Shown: piece after piece, positions 61,201-64,000 of the stretch | Position numbering within the stretch: the first letter of the stretch is position 1 | How the letters are laid out: each line of letters starts with the position of its first letter | DNA from: Acanthaster planci | Lineage: Eukaryota > Echinodermata > Asteroidea > Valvatida > Acanthasteridae | Length of the DNA: 64,000 bases | Assembly (NCBI RefSeq): GCF_001949145.1 | Contig: NW_019091382.1 | Span: 890,418-954,417, forward strand | Direction of reading: 5' to 3' | Translations under genes and position numbers: made by a program | The notes under the pieces: generated by a model | The model's database searches: none | Seen by the model: only the letters and a program-made list of their open reading frames with translations | Told to the model about the DNA's origin: nothing

Positions 61201-64000
61201 GTTTATTTGGACTTCCCCTGTGTTGTTTATGCATGTACATGTACATGTACCAAGGACATTGTGCGCATACACTTGTACATGTAGGTGCACTGTGTAAAAC
61301 AGCGCACATGATCACTTGGTTTGGTTTGTAAAGATCTATGTATTTGGAATTATCAAATTCAAACTTTGTAATAAACATCTCTAGAATGAATCTTAGTTGG
61401 AACATCGGCCGTTGTTTTCACAATATCCTCTTATCCACCCTGAGCTGAAGTGCGCCCTCACCGGCGAAAGAAAGACATACGGTACTACCGGTAATTTTTC
61501 CAACCAGATTCTTGCACGCGTTTGGCGTGCACACAAAGACCACGCATTCTAGACTAAAATCACTGCACATACTCAGTATACTCCGCGTCAATGGCACATG
61601 AACTTGAACACCTATGCAGTGTGTGAGTACCAAAGGACTGTCAATGTCATTTCAAAACACGCCCTCTTTCGTTCCTGCTTGGATCGGATACCAAACAGCA
61701 TCTCTCACTGGCTCAAACTTGCATACTGTACCACCTTCTGCAAGTTTCAAGCACAGTATTTGCATGTACAAGTACATGGAGTACTGGTTATTCTGGACGT
61801 CAAGAATCATACCATTACACGTGACCATATCAAAGAGCACTTCAACCCATGTTCCAGCTCTGAGATGATGGTGTTGGGGATGGTGCAGAGGCAACATGCA
61901 CTGGGACATTACAACTACTGTACTGTCAGTAACTATAGCTAATGCTTTGGGGGGCTGGTCTGCTGGGATTGGAAATAATTCCCCTCTTGACACTGAAGTA
62001 CATGTACATGTACATGTACATGTAGGTAGGACTGCTGTCCCATTGAGCTGCTGTGAGAGCCAATTTTGATGTGACTGGAAATACAGGTAGCAGGCACTTC
62101 TTATTCCAGGAAGGCACGATATCTCCAACTTGCAGAATTGGGATTTCATGTCATCCTGTGACATCATGATGCTGACGTTAGGACATACATCTTGGGCAAC
62201 ATAAATTCCTTGGACGTGTTAATGTCAAGTTTTTGGGCCAAGACACTTTCAGAAACCCAGCGCTTGAGAAGCCCCCCTAATCCCATCGATATGCCTTTTC
62301 CCGTGGGAAATTTGTTCTAAAAGTTGAAAACTGAAGTATTTATAAGTATATCATATAATGTATTAAAATGATTATATGTAAATTGATGTCATTGTGCATA
62401 ATCATATTTACATATACTTCAAATTTTGAACAAAAGTGCAAATCACAGAGTGGAAATGTACGTGACTGACAGGACAGCATGTGACTGACGGGACAAATTT
62501 TGAGAATGAATATTTTCTTCATTAGATATCAGTGAACTTTTTTCTCAGGTTTTTGTATGAGATTGACTAAAAGATAGATTAAATTTTAAATGAAATACAC
62601 ATATATAAGTGTACAAAATAAACAACTTTTTTGTGAATGATGGGACATTTTAATACTTAAATTTGAAAATTGAAATACACAGGTTCACTCATAAAGTTTC
62701 TACTAGGGTGTAATTTCTATTCTGGACTACAGTTAAGGTCCATCAAAGTTGACATTGAACTATTAATAAATTTCTTTGGTGCTTCGGCACTATATAACTT
62801 GGGATCAAGACTTTCTACAAATTTTAAGGTTCTCACACCTAGTTCCCCAAACTTCAAACTGCCATAAAAATAAATCAAATTAAAGCAGGCAAAAGTGGTT
62901 TCTGACGTCTTAGATAGTCTACTTCACAGGTGAAAAACAACTGGAAGCATTGAATAAACTTTAAAACTTCATGCAAGTGCAACGTTCCTATGGAATTTTA
63001 TTGTGGTCTATGGGCATTATGGGGAAAATCTGAATTGACTAAACTTTTCACCTTTCCATTAAATACATGTAGCCCTATGCCCGAAATTTCACTGTTGATG
63101 CACTGTGAATATCTATACATGTACTGAAAAGGTTTGTTAATACTGGTACATGGCTTATGCAGCAAAAAATGAGGAAAACATGCAAGTCCCTGTAAAGACA
63201 AAGTGAATGGAGGGTTGCCATGGTTGCCCCCTTTGCCCAGTCACGAGTGCAAATTTGGAGCAACCTCTGACCTGGTTAATAACAGTACTGCCTACTGGTT
63301 GGTGTATGGAACTACTGTAGCCTACCATGCCTACAGTAGTTCCATACACTCAGGCTGAGTGTTGGCAAATCGCAGAGAATGCTTCAAATCCAATTCCAAA
63401 CAGTAAGATATTAAATGTTACATGTAAGACGCAAATGTCATTTCATGTGTAGCAGAAGTCCAACATGTCTGCATAGCTTATGTCCAAAAGTTACATCATG
63501 AACACCAGTGTTGCATTCGAGTCCATCACAAGTCCATGCAAAAAACAGTGCAAGTCCCTGTGTAACTTCCATCACAAGTCATTCAGTCTCAAGCCAAATC
63601 ACAAGCTTTGCAAATGAGCTGTGATTGTTGTTTACCTTGTTACTAGTATGAGCTGGCCTTGTGGAGGTAGGCCTACTTGTGACTGGACTTGTGAAGGGAC
63701 TTGTGTTGTGAAACTTGGAAGTTGTATCAGGTAATGCACTCGGATGAAACATTCCTCTGGTTTGGTTCTGACGAACACTGACGGAAAGTGACAACGTTAA
63801 TAGTTTAATACTCACTACTTTTTCATAGTCATCCAAACCTTCCAAGACTTGAACAAGCAAACAGTAACATTTCGACGGGTTTCCCGCTACTTCATCGCTC
63901 CTTTCACCGGCAAATGGCTGAACCTGGTTACTGGCTGCAAAGACATCTTTCCACGACGGTTTCAATTTCAGCGCCCTCCGATCTGCTAACCGGTTGCTAA
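28159..64000 (-). CDS. NPHP4: NPHP4 (nephrocystin-4), ciliary transition-zone protein, 5' end off window
   Basis: Gene-level entry. I traced 33 minus-strand coding exons (listed individually) from the right window edge to TAG at 28159. They join in frame for 1494 residues counted from 63965, against 1426 in human NPHP4. Blocks colinear with human NPHP4, as I remember it, occur throughout: [135 protein letters not shown] and ILIFINDD. Family knowledge: NPHP4 is a scaffold at the ciliary transition zone that binds NPHP1 and RPGRIP1L; its C-terminal half is made of Ig-like beta-sandwich domains. No enzymatic motif or membrane segment is expected or seen. No ATG is available in the first exon's frame inside the window. 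Confidence 0.95.
28420..28640 (+). repeat. Interspersed repeat family D, copy 1
   Basis: Starts near GCACCCCCTCATCGGCGAAG, ends near CGCCCTCTCTTGTTCCCGC. The same pair of landmarks about 200 bp apart occurs at 34452-34690 and 61440-61690, all in the same orientation. In NPHP4 intron 32 (between exons 32 and 33). Confidence 0.6.
28699..28794 (-). CDS. NPHP4: NPHP4 exon 32
   Basis: 32 codons after [39 protein letters not shown]; human [19 protein letters not shown]. Donor GTAAGT, phase 0. Confidence 0.95.
29162..29280 (-). CDS. NPHP4: NPHP4 exon 31
   Basis: After [28 protein letters not shown], matching human [20 protein letters not shown], then GGGKGSNK. Donor GTAAGC, phase 0. Confidence 0.95.
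29581..29900. repeat. Foldback family C, full copy (~320 bp)
   Basis: Starts TCTAACACCCATTTCAGA and ends TTCxxCTGAAACAGGTGTTAGA-like, with inverted pairing over much of both arms (GTTCTAGxGT / CTCTAGAACGCC). In the intron between NPHP4 exons 30 and 31; a half copy lies at 25815. Confidence 0.7.
30382..30490 (-). CDS. NPHP4: NPHP4 exon 30
   Basis: After [27 protein letters not shown] and FMYINVV; human has VQDLHVGVRPLRAG. Too short to appear as a long open frame; found from homology and phase. Donor GTATCC, phase 1. Confidence 0.9.
30945..31116 (-). CDS. NPHP4: NPHP4 exon 29
   Basis: After [28 protein letters not shown] and [11 protein letters not shown], nearly the human sequence. Donor GTACGG, phase 0. 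Confidence 0.95.
31740..31905. repeat. Imperfect duplication, ~111 bp apart
   Basis: AAGCCCCACCCCCA followed by TCTCAAAATGAACA occurs twice (near 31748 and 31859). In the intron between NPHP4 exons 28 and 29. Confidence 0.5.
32032..32117 (-). CDS. NPHP4: NPHP4 exon 28
   Basis: After [29 protein letters not shown] then LIYS; human EPRDIFLKVASGPSPEIKD. Donor GTAAGC, phase 2. Confidence 0.93.
32500..32860. repeat. ATATTCG-rich repeat family E, copy 1
   Basis: Contains CAAGCAGATTCAAATGAAA, AAAAAGTAAATTATTCATTA and a GAATATTCGGATATTCGATC end. The reverse complement of the same series lies at 41985-42460. Confidence 0.6.
33159..33241 (-). CDS. NPHP4: NPHP4 exon 27
   Basis: After [26 protein letters not shown], the conserved CSDPNVICET block of human. 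Donor GTAAGT, phase 0. Confidence 0.94.
33469..33625 (-). CDS. NPHP4: NPHP4 exon 26
   Basis: After [28 protein letters not shown] and [13 protein letters not shown]; the human block is [20 protein letters not shown]. Donor GTAATC, phase 1. Confidence 0.94.
34005..34097 (-). CDS. NPHP4: NPHP4 exon 25
   Basis: 31 codons after [29 protein letters not shown]; weakly conserved beta-sandwich linker. Donor GTAAAG, phase 0. Confidence 0.82.
34452..34690 (+). repeat. Interspersed repeat family D, copy 2
   Basis: GAAGTGCGCCCTCACTGGC at the start, CACCCTCTCTCGTTCCCGCT at the end. In the intron between NPHP4 exons 24 and 25. Confidence 0.65.
34727..34928 (-). CDS. NPHP4: NPHP4 exon 24
   Basis: After [45 protein letters not shown]; Ig-like domain pattern (RP.E...IPFK.Q). 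Donor GTGAGA, phase 0. Confidence 0.93.
35067..35307. repeat. Inverted-repeat element family F, copy 1
   Basis: GGGGCCAATTTCATAGAGCT at the left end and AGCTCTATGAAATTGGCCCC at the right end are exact reverse complements, followed inward by GCTTAAGCA words. In the intron between NPHP4 exons 23 and 24. Confidence 0.85.
35932..36099 (-). CDS. NPHP4: NPHP4 exon 23
   Basis: After [28 protein letters not shown] and [11 protein letters not shown] match the human [20 protein letters not shown] region. Donor GTGAGT, phase 2. Confidence 0.94.
36371..36429 (-). CDS. NPHP4: NPHP4 exon 22
   Basis: After [20 protein letters not shown] parallels human LRDLQVIAAYR. 59 nt, donor GTAAGA, phase 2. Confidence 0.87.
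36762..37000 (-). CDS. NPHP4: NPHP4 exon 21
   Basis: After [28 protein letters not shown] and [17 protein letters not shown], a charged helical segment as in human (VDSELAAMLL, RRKLERMRSVR). Donor GTAAGC. Confidence 0.92.
37197..37560 (-). repeat. Tandem tRNA-like repeat, 145-bp period, ~2.5 copies
   Basis: Landmarks CTGGATTCGAACCCC at 37203, 37348 and CTGGGTTCGAACCCC at 37493 give an exact 145-bp period. On the minus strand each unit reads box B GGGGTTCGAAxCCAGC preceded by a box-A-like TGGTTAxGGTTT. In the intron between NPHP4 exons 20 and 21. Confidence 0.8.
37592..37799 (-). CDS. NPHP4: NPHP4 exon 20
   Basis: After [29 protein letters not shown] equals human [20 protein letters not shown]; then [13 protein letters not shown] and GGSVNL. 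Donor GTAACG, phase 1. Confidence 0.92.
38645..38746 (-). CDS. NPHP4: NPHP4 exon 19
   Basis: 34 codons after [35 protein letters not shown]; matches human [20 protein letters not shown]. Donor GTAGGT. Confidence 0.94.
39234..39377 (-). CDS. NPHP4: NPHP4 exon 18
   Basis: 48 codons after [38 protein letters not shown]; the human counterpart is [10 protein letters not shown] and [14 protein letters not shown]. Donor GTAAGC. Confidence 0.95.
39608..39805 (+). repeat. tRNA-derived SINE family B, copy 2
   Basis: GTCAAGTGGTTAAATCTGCACC and GGGTTCGAGTCCTACC, then ACACTGAGTATACAATGTT and AAGTCGGCG, colinear with 18290-18480. Confidence 0.7.
40109..40223 (-). CDS. NPHP4: NPHP4 exon 17
   Basis: After [18 protein letters not shown] then [11 protein letters not shown]; corresponds to the human LQLVQL...LVPVSRDGTFD stretch. 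Donor GTAAAA, phase 0. Confidence 0.8.
40652..40747 (-). CDS. NPHP4: NPHP4 exon 16
   Basis: After [26 protein letters not shown] matches human KTVYFTFQFYRFPPATT. Donor GTGAGT, phase 2. Confidence 0.93.
41115..41303 (-). CDS. NPHP4: NPHP4 exon 15
   Basis: After [27 protein letters not shown] and [13 protein letters not shown]; human has PSRASMVLLQSSGFPEI and NEMVLQFLAFSR. Donor GTTGGT, phase 2. Confidence 0.93.
41636..41736 (-). CDS. NPHP4: NPHP4 exon 14
   Basis: After [25 protein letters not shown] is almost identical to human LQELPFTPLHAPIVVG. Donor GTACAG, phase 2. Confidence 0.92.
41985..42460. repeat. ATATTCG-rich repeat family E, copy 2 (inverted)
   Basis: Begins TTCGGCTAATTCACTATTTG, AATATTCGACC, and carries TTTCATTTGAATCTGCTTGC: the reverse complement of copy 1, with a second AATATTCG block at its far end. 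Confidence 0.6.
42592..42745. repeat. Palindromic MITE family G, copy 1
   Basis: AATAGTGCGCCACCGTGAG and GGCCAATCACGGCGCACGAA on the left; their reverse complements (GTGATTGGCCAA, GCGCACTATTGTGAATCGCC) on the right. Confidence 0.8.
42948..43086 (-). CDS. NPHP4: NPHP4 exon 13
   Basis: After TATTCTGCAG. Contains [11 protein letters not shown], matching the human EFPLEAGISHLE stretch. Donor GTATGG, phase 0. Confidence 0.78.
43122..43219. repeat. Short foldback (~98 bp)
   Basis: TTGTCGGTTGCACCACAAA at the left is inverted as CGTGGTGCAACCGACGAA at the right; a further CTTCGTGGTGCACC lies inside. Next to NPHP4 exon 13's acceptor. Confidence 0.6.
43727..43878 (-). CDS. NPHP4: NPHP4 exon 12
   Basis: After TCAACTTAG. 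Ser/Pro-rich: [20 protein letters not shown] then [12 protein letters not shown]. Linker region, weakly conserved. Donor GTCAGA, phase 2. Confidence 0.7.
45156..45230 (-). CDS. NPHP4: NPHP4 exon 11
   Basis: 25 codons after [28 protein letters not shown], a Ser/Pro-rich linker like the variable middle of human NPHP4. Donor GTAACG, phase 0. Confidence 0.65.
45592..45649 (-). CDS. NPHP4: NPHP4 exon 10 (probable)
   Basis: After CATTTTAACAG. Encodes [19 protein letters not shown]; donor GTATAC, phase 0. No strong human counterpart. Supported by phase: only the long exon 9 form avoids an in-frame TAA. Confidence 0.55.
45806..46484. repeat. 86-bp tandem array of an NPHP4 exon-intron boundary
   Basis: TTTGACCCAACGxGGC units recur at 46321 and 46407 (86 bp) and again at 45814 left of a 399-N gap. 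Each unit holds, on the minus strand, the exon 9 end (ATACAGTTCATCTTCAATGT) followed by GTACAA and intron sequence. The right border is inside exon 9. Confidence 0.9.
45888..46286. other. Assembly gap (399 N) inside the tandem array
   Basis: Array sequence lies on both sides, so the gap is best explained by further copies; their true number is unknown. Confidence 1.
46441..46682 (-). CDS. NPHP4: NPHP4 exon 9, source of the 86-bp array
   Basis: After TATTTGCAG. Encodes [28 protein letters not shown] and ends [13 protein letters not shown]. Donor GTAAGG (46440) leaves phase 2, which fits exon 10. A second donor, GTACAA (exon end 46455), leaves phase 0 and fits exon 11 if exon 10 is skipped. 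The exon's last ~40 bp are repeated in the tandem array downstream. Confidence 0.85.
46834..47079. repeat. Palindromic MITE family G, copy 2 with duplicated left arm
   Basis: The left arm (GGGGATTCACA..AGT ... GTTGGCCAATCACA ... TCGACC) occurs twice in tandem, then one right arm (CACTGTGATTGGCCAACACG ... CACTATTGTGAATCGCCCC). Confidence 0.8.
47678..47810 (-). CDS. NPHP4: NPHP4 exon 8
   Basis: After [29 protein letters not shown] aligns with human HPAFAVIFQLEYVFSSP. Donor GTTTGT, phase 0. Confidence 0.9.
47880..48029. repeat. 80-bp tandem duplication (2 copies)
   Basis: GATCACTTGATGCCAGGA begins at 47898 and 47978, followed each time by ATTAGAAAACCAACTGACTC. In the intron just upstream of NPHP4 exon 8. 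Confidence 0.85.
48576..48989. repeat. Inverted-terminus element family H, copy 1
   Basis: Ends TATGTGACCTGTTACGA and TGATGACAGGTCACATA are inverted. The body includes TCTCAGCAATTTTGACGA and ATTGGAAAGCTCTTTTTCTG, shared in reverse complement with 54867-55210. Confidence 0.75.
49128..49321 (-). CDS. NPHP4: NPHP4 exon 7
   Basis: After [29 protein letters not shown] is nearly the human sequence; followed by a Ser/Arg-rich linker ([15 protein letters not shown]). Donor GTATAT, phase 2. Confidence 0.93.
49759..49898 (-). CDS. NPHP4: NPHP4 exon 6
   Basis: After [16 protein letters not shown] then [17 protein letters not shown], matching the human LYPSLEKFEEEL block. Donor GTAATG, phase 0. Confidence 0.9.
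50483..50620 (-). CDS. NPHP4: NPHP4 exon 5
   Basis: After AACTCACAG. Encodes [33 protein letters not shown]. Phase 1/1; donor GTATTT. Confidence 0.9.
51276..51380 (-). CDS. NPHP4: NPHP4 exon 4
   Basis: After [22 protein letters not shown] corresponds to the human KRLRLYHGTPRALL block. Phase 1/1; donor GTAAAC. Confidence 0.9.
51825..51960 (-). CDS. NPHP4: NPHP4 exon 3
   Basis: After [30 protein letters not shown] and [11 protein letters not shown]2-like region of the N-terminal half. Donor GTAATC, phase 1. Confidence 0.93.
52316..52470. repeat. SINE-like fragment
   Basis: GGTACCCAAAGTGCTGGGCG, GGAGAGAGTTGGAGTAAA, CTTGCTTAAGGACACAA, then GAATTCGCATCCCTGACC. Same order as 4590-4740; resembles a tRNA SINE read from its tail. 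Confidence 0.4.
52647..52790 (-). CDS. NPHP4: NPHP4 exon 2
   Basis: 48 codons after [28 protein letters not shown] matches the human block with VSFFDVTYRHFFGRTW. Phase 0/0; donor GTACGG (GTGGTA three bases earlier is an alternative). Confidence 0.9.
54176..54320. repeat. TACATG microsatellite-rich stretch
   Basis: Multiple short (TACATG)n runs broken by other bases. Shorter runs recur near 55795, 61235 and 62000. The unit is self-complementary (CATGTACATG). Confidence 0.8.
54497..54510 (+). promoter_or_regulatory. X-box-like motif (RFX site candidate)
   Basis: GTTTCCACGGTAAC: one mismatch to the X-box pattern RYYNYYATRRNRAC that RFX factors use at ciliary genes. It lies in the intron between the alternative exon and exon 2, so its role is unclear. 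Confidence 0.3.
54867..55210. repeat. Inverted-terminus element family H, copy 2
   Basis: TATGTGACCTCAAAATGAGC at the left, TTGTCGTGACAGGTCACAT at the right. Body colinear with copy 1 when reversed (AGAGAGCTTTCCAATTG, GTCAAAATTGCTGAGAAAA). Confidence 0.75.
57583..57993 (-). CDS. Candidate alternative NPHP4 first (or cassette) exon
   Basis: Open frame from ATG 57993 (A at -3) to donor GTACCA, phase 0, so it joins exon 2 in frame. Its end, [10 protein letters not shown] ... [11 protein letters not shown] ... SEK, resembles the human NPHP4 N-terminus (VLVPP...R..., FQCVL..LDG) and also parallels exon 1, which ends DYEKV. A CAAATCAG acceptor before 57825 would make an 81-codon in-frame cassette instead. 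The Pro/Ser-rich first part ([16 protein letters not shown]) matches nothing I know. It could also belong to a small nested gene. Confidence 0.45.
58452..58465 (+). promoter_or_regulatory. X-box-like motif upstream of alternative NPHP4 exon
   Basis: GTTTCCATGGCGAT, one mismatch (last base) to RYYNYYATRRNRAC, about 460 bp upstream of ATG 57993 on the minus strand. A second pair of RFX-type half sites, GTTGCC and AGCAAC, lies at 58222-58238 with a longer spacer. Confidence 0.35.
59664..59827. repeat. Palindromic MITE family G, copy 3
   Basis: GGCGATTCACAATAGTGTGC at the left and GCGCACTGTTGTGAAACGCC at the right; inner GTTGGCTAATCAGA / GTGATTGGCCAAC. In the NPHP4 long 5' intron. Confidence 0.8.
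60303..60432. repeat. Minisatellite, unit GTGAATGGCTTAGCCAAAA
   Basis: Five units of 20-30 bp; some carry an extra GAGTGAAT insertion, giving 22- and 30-bp variants. In the NPHP4 5' intron. Confidence 0.85.
60908..61144. repeat. Inverted-repeat element family F, copy 2
   Basis: Same body as copy 1 in inverted orientation of the core (GGTTACCAGCTCAAACTCTA ... GGCTGGTTACCTGATTT). The right end AGCTCTATGAAATTGGCC is intact; the left end is reduced to AGAGAGCTGCTTAAGC. Confidence 0.75.
61440..61690 (+). repeat. Interspersed repeat family D, copy 3
   Basis: GAAGTGCGCCCTCACCGGC at the start, CGCCCTCTTTCGTTCCTGCT at the end. In the long intron downstream of NPHP4 exon 1. Confidence 0.65.
61998..62026. 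repeat. (TACATG)n microsatellite
   Basis: An almost pure run of about 4.5 units of the hexamer. Confidence 0.9.
63302..63349. repeat. Perfect 19-bp hairpin
   Basis: GTGTATGGAACTACTGTAG and its exact reverse complement separated by a 10-nt loop (63321-63330). In the NPHP4 intron next to exon 1. Confidence 0.85.
63816..64000 (-). CDS. NPHP4: NPHP4 exon 1 (N-terminal, open to window edge)
   Basis: The frame reads ...[17 protein letters not shown] and ends [10 protein letters not shown] before donor GTGAGT, phase 0. W..[IV]F..N matches the human start region. The codon at 63965 is TTG, not ATG, and the frame stays open to 64000, so initiation is upstream or the exon is internal. Confidence 0.6.

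Larger units (their letters stand above)
58000..63815. other. NPHP4 long 5' intron, repeat-rich
   Basis: No further credible exon seen between 57994 and 63815 on either strand. It holds element copies F2, G3 and D3, the minisatellite, TACATG runs and AT-rich unique sequence. Confidence 0.5.

Noticed and set aside
63963-63965. NPHP4 start at 63965
   Set aside because: The codon is TTG. A eukaryotic gene would need ATG, so the true start is upstream or in another exon.

Overview
This is a eukaryotic genomic window: long introns with GT-AG borders, three multi-exon protein genes, dispersed tRNA-derived SINEs and many short inverted-repeat elements. The proteins resemble animal ones. The repeat landscape (tRNA SINEs with TAT-rich tails, TACATG microsatellites, a repeat ending in GAAATTGGCCC) makes me favour a marine invertebrate deuterostome, probably an echinoderm or possibly a lancelet. 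That placement is inference. Two assembly gaps are present (187-874 and 45888-46286), plus single Ns at 25302 and 27452.

Layout. (1) 1-4960, plus strand: the last seven visible exons of an M13 zinc metallopeptidase of the neprilysin / endothelin-converting-enzyme (ECE) type; the 5' part lies left of the window. (2) 4961-9684: space between two convergent genes, with 3' UTR candidates and small repeats. (3) 9685-19643, minus strand: a complete eight-exon secreted type-B carboxylesterase / cholinesterase-like gene, 597 codons, with signal peptide and an intact Ser-Glu-His triad. Its introns and upstream flank hold a cluster of one miniature inverted-repeat element (six copies in about 8 kb) and a 152-bp near-perfect palindrome. 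(4) 19644-28158: repeat-rich space with no credible gene. (5) 28159-64000, minus strand: NPHP4 (nephrocystin-4), the ciliary transition-zone scaffold. I traced 33 coding exons that join in frame for 4485 nt counted from 63965; the frame remains open to the right edge, so the start codon is outside the window or supplied by an alternative first exon near 57.6-58.0 kb.

The genes do not form a pathway. NPHP4 is a structural ciliary protein, the peptidase a type II membrane ectoenzyme family member, and the esterase a secreted hydrolase. I see no new defence or biosynthetic system. The most unusual items are an 86-bp tandem array made from an NPHP4 exon-intron boundary (45.8-46.5 kb), which repeats splice-donor sequence and contains an assembly gap; a second NPHP4 N-terminal-like exon with its own ATG and nearby X-box-like motifs; and a tandem array of tRNA-like units in an NPHP4 intron. 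All exon models were built by eye from reading frame, splice phase and remembered family sequences; no alignment or RNA data were available.
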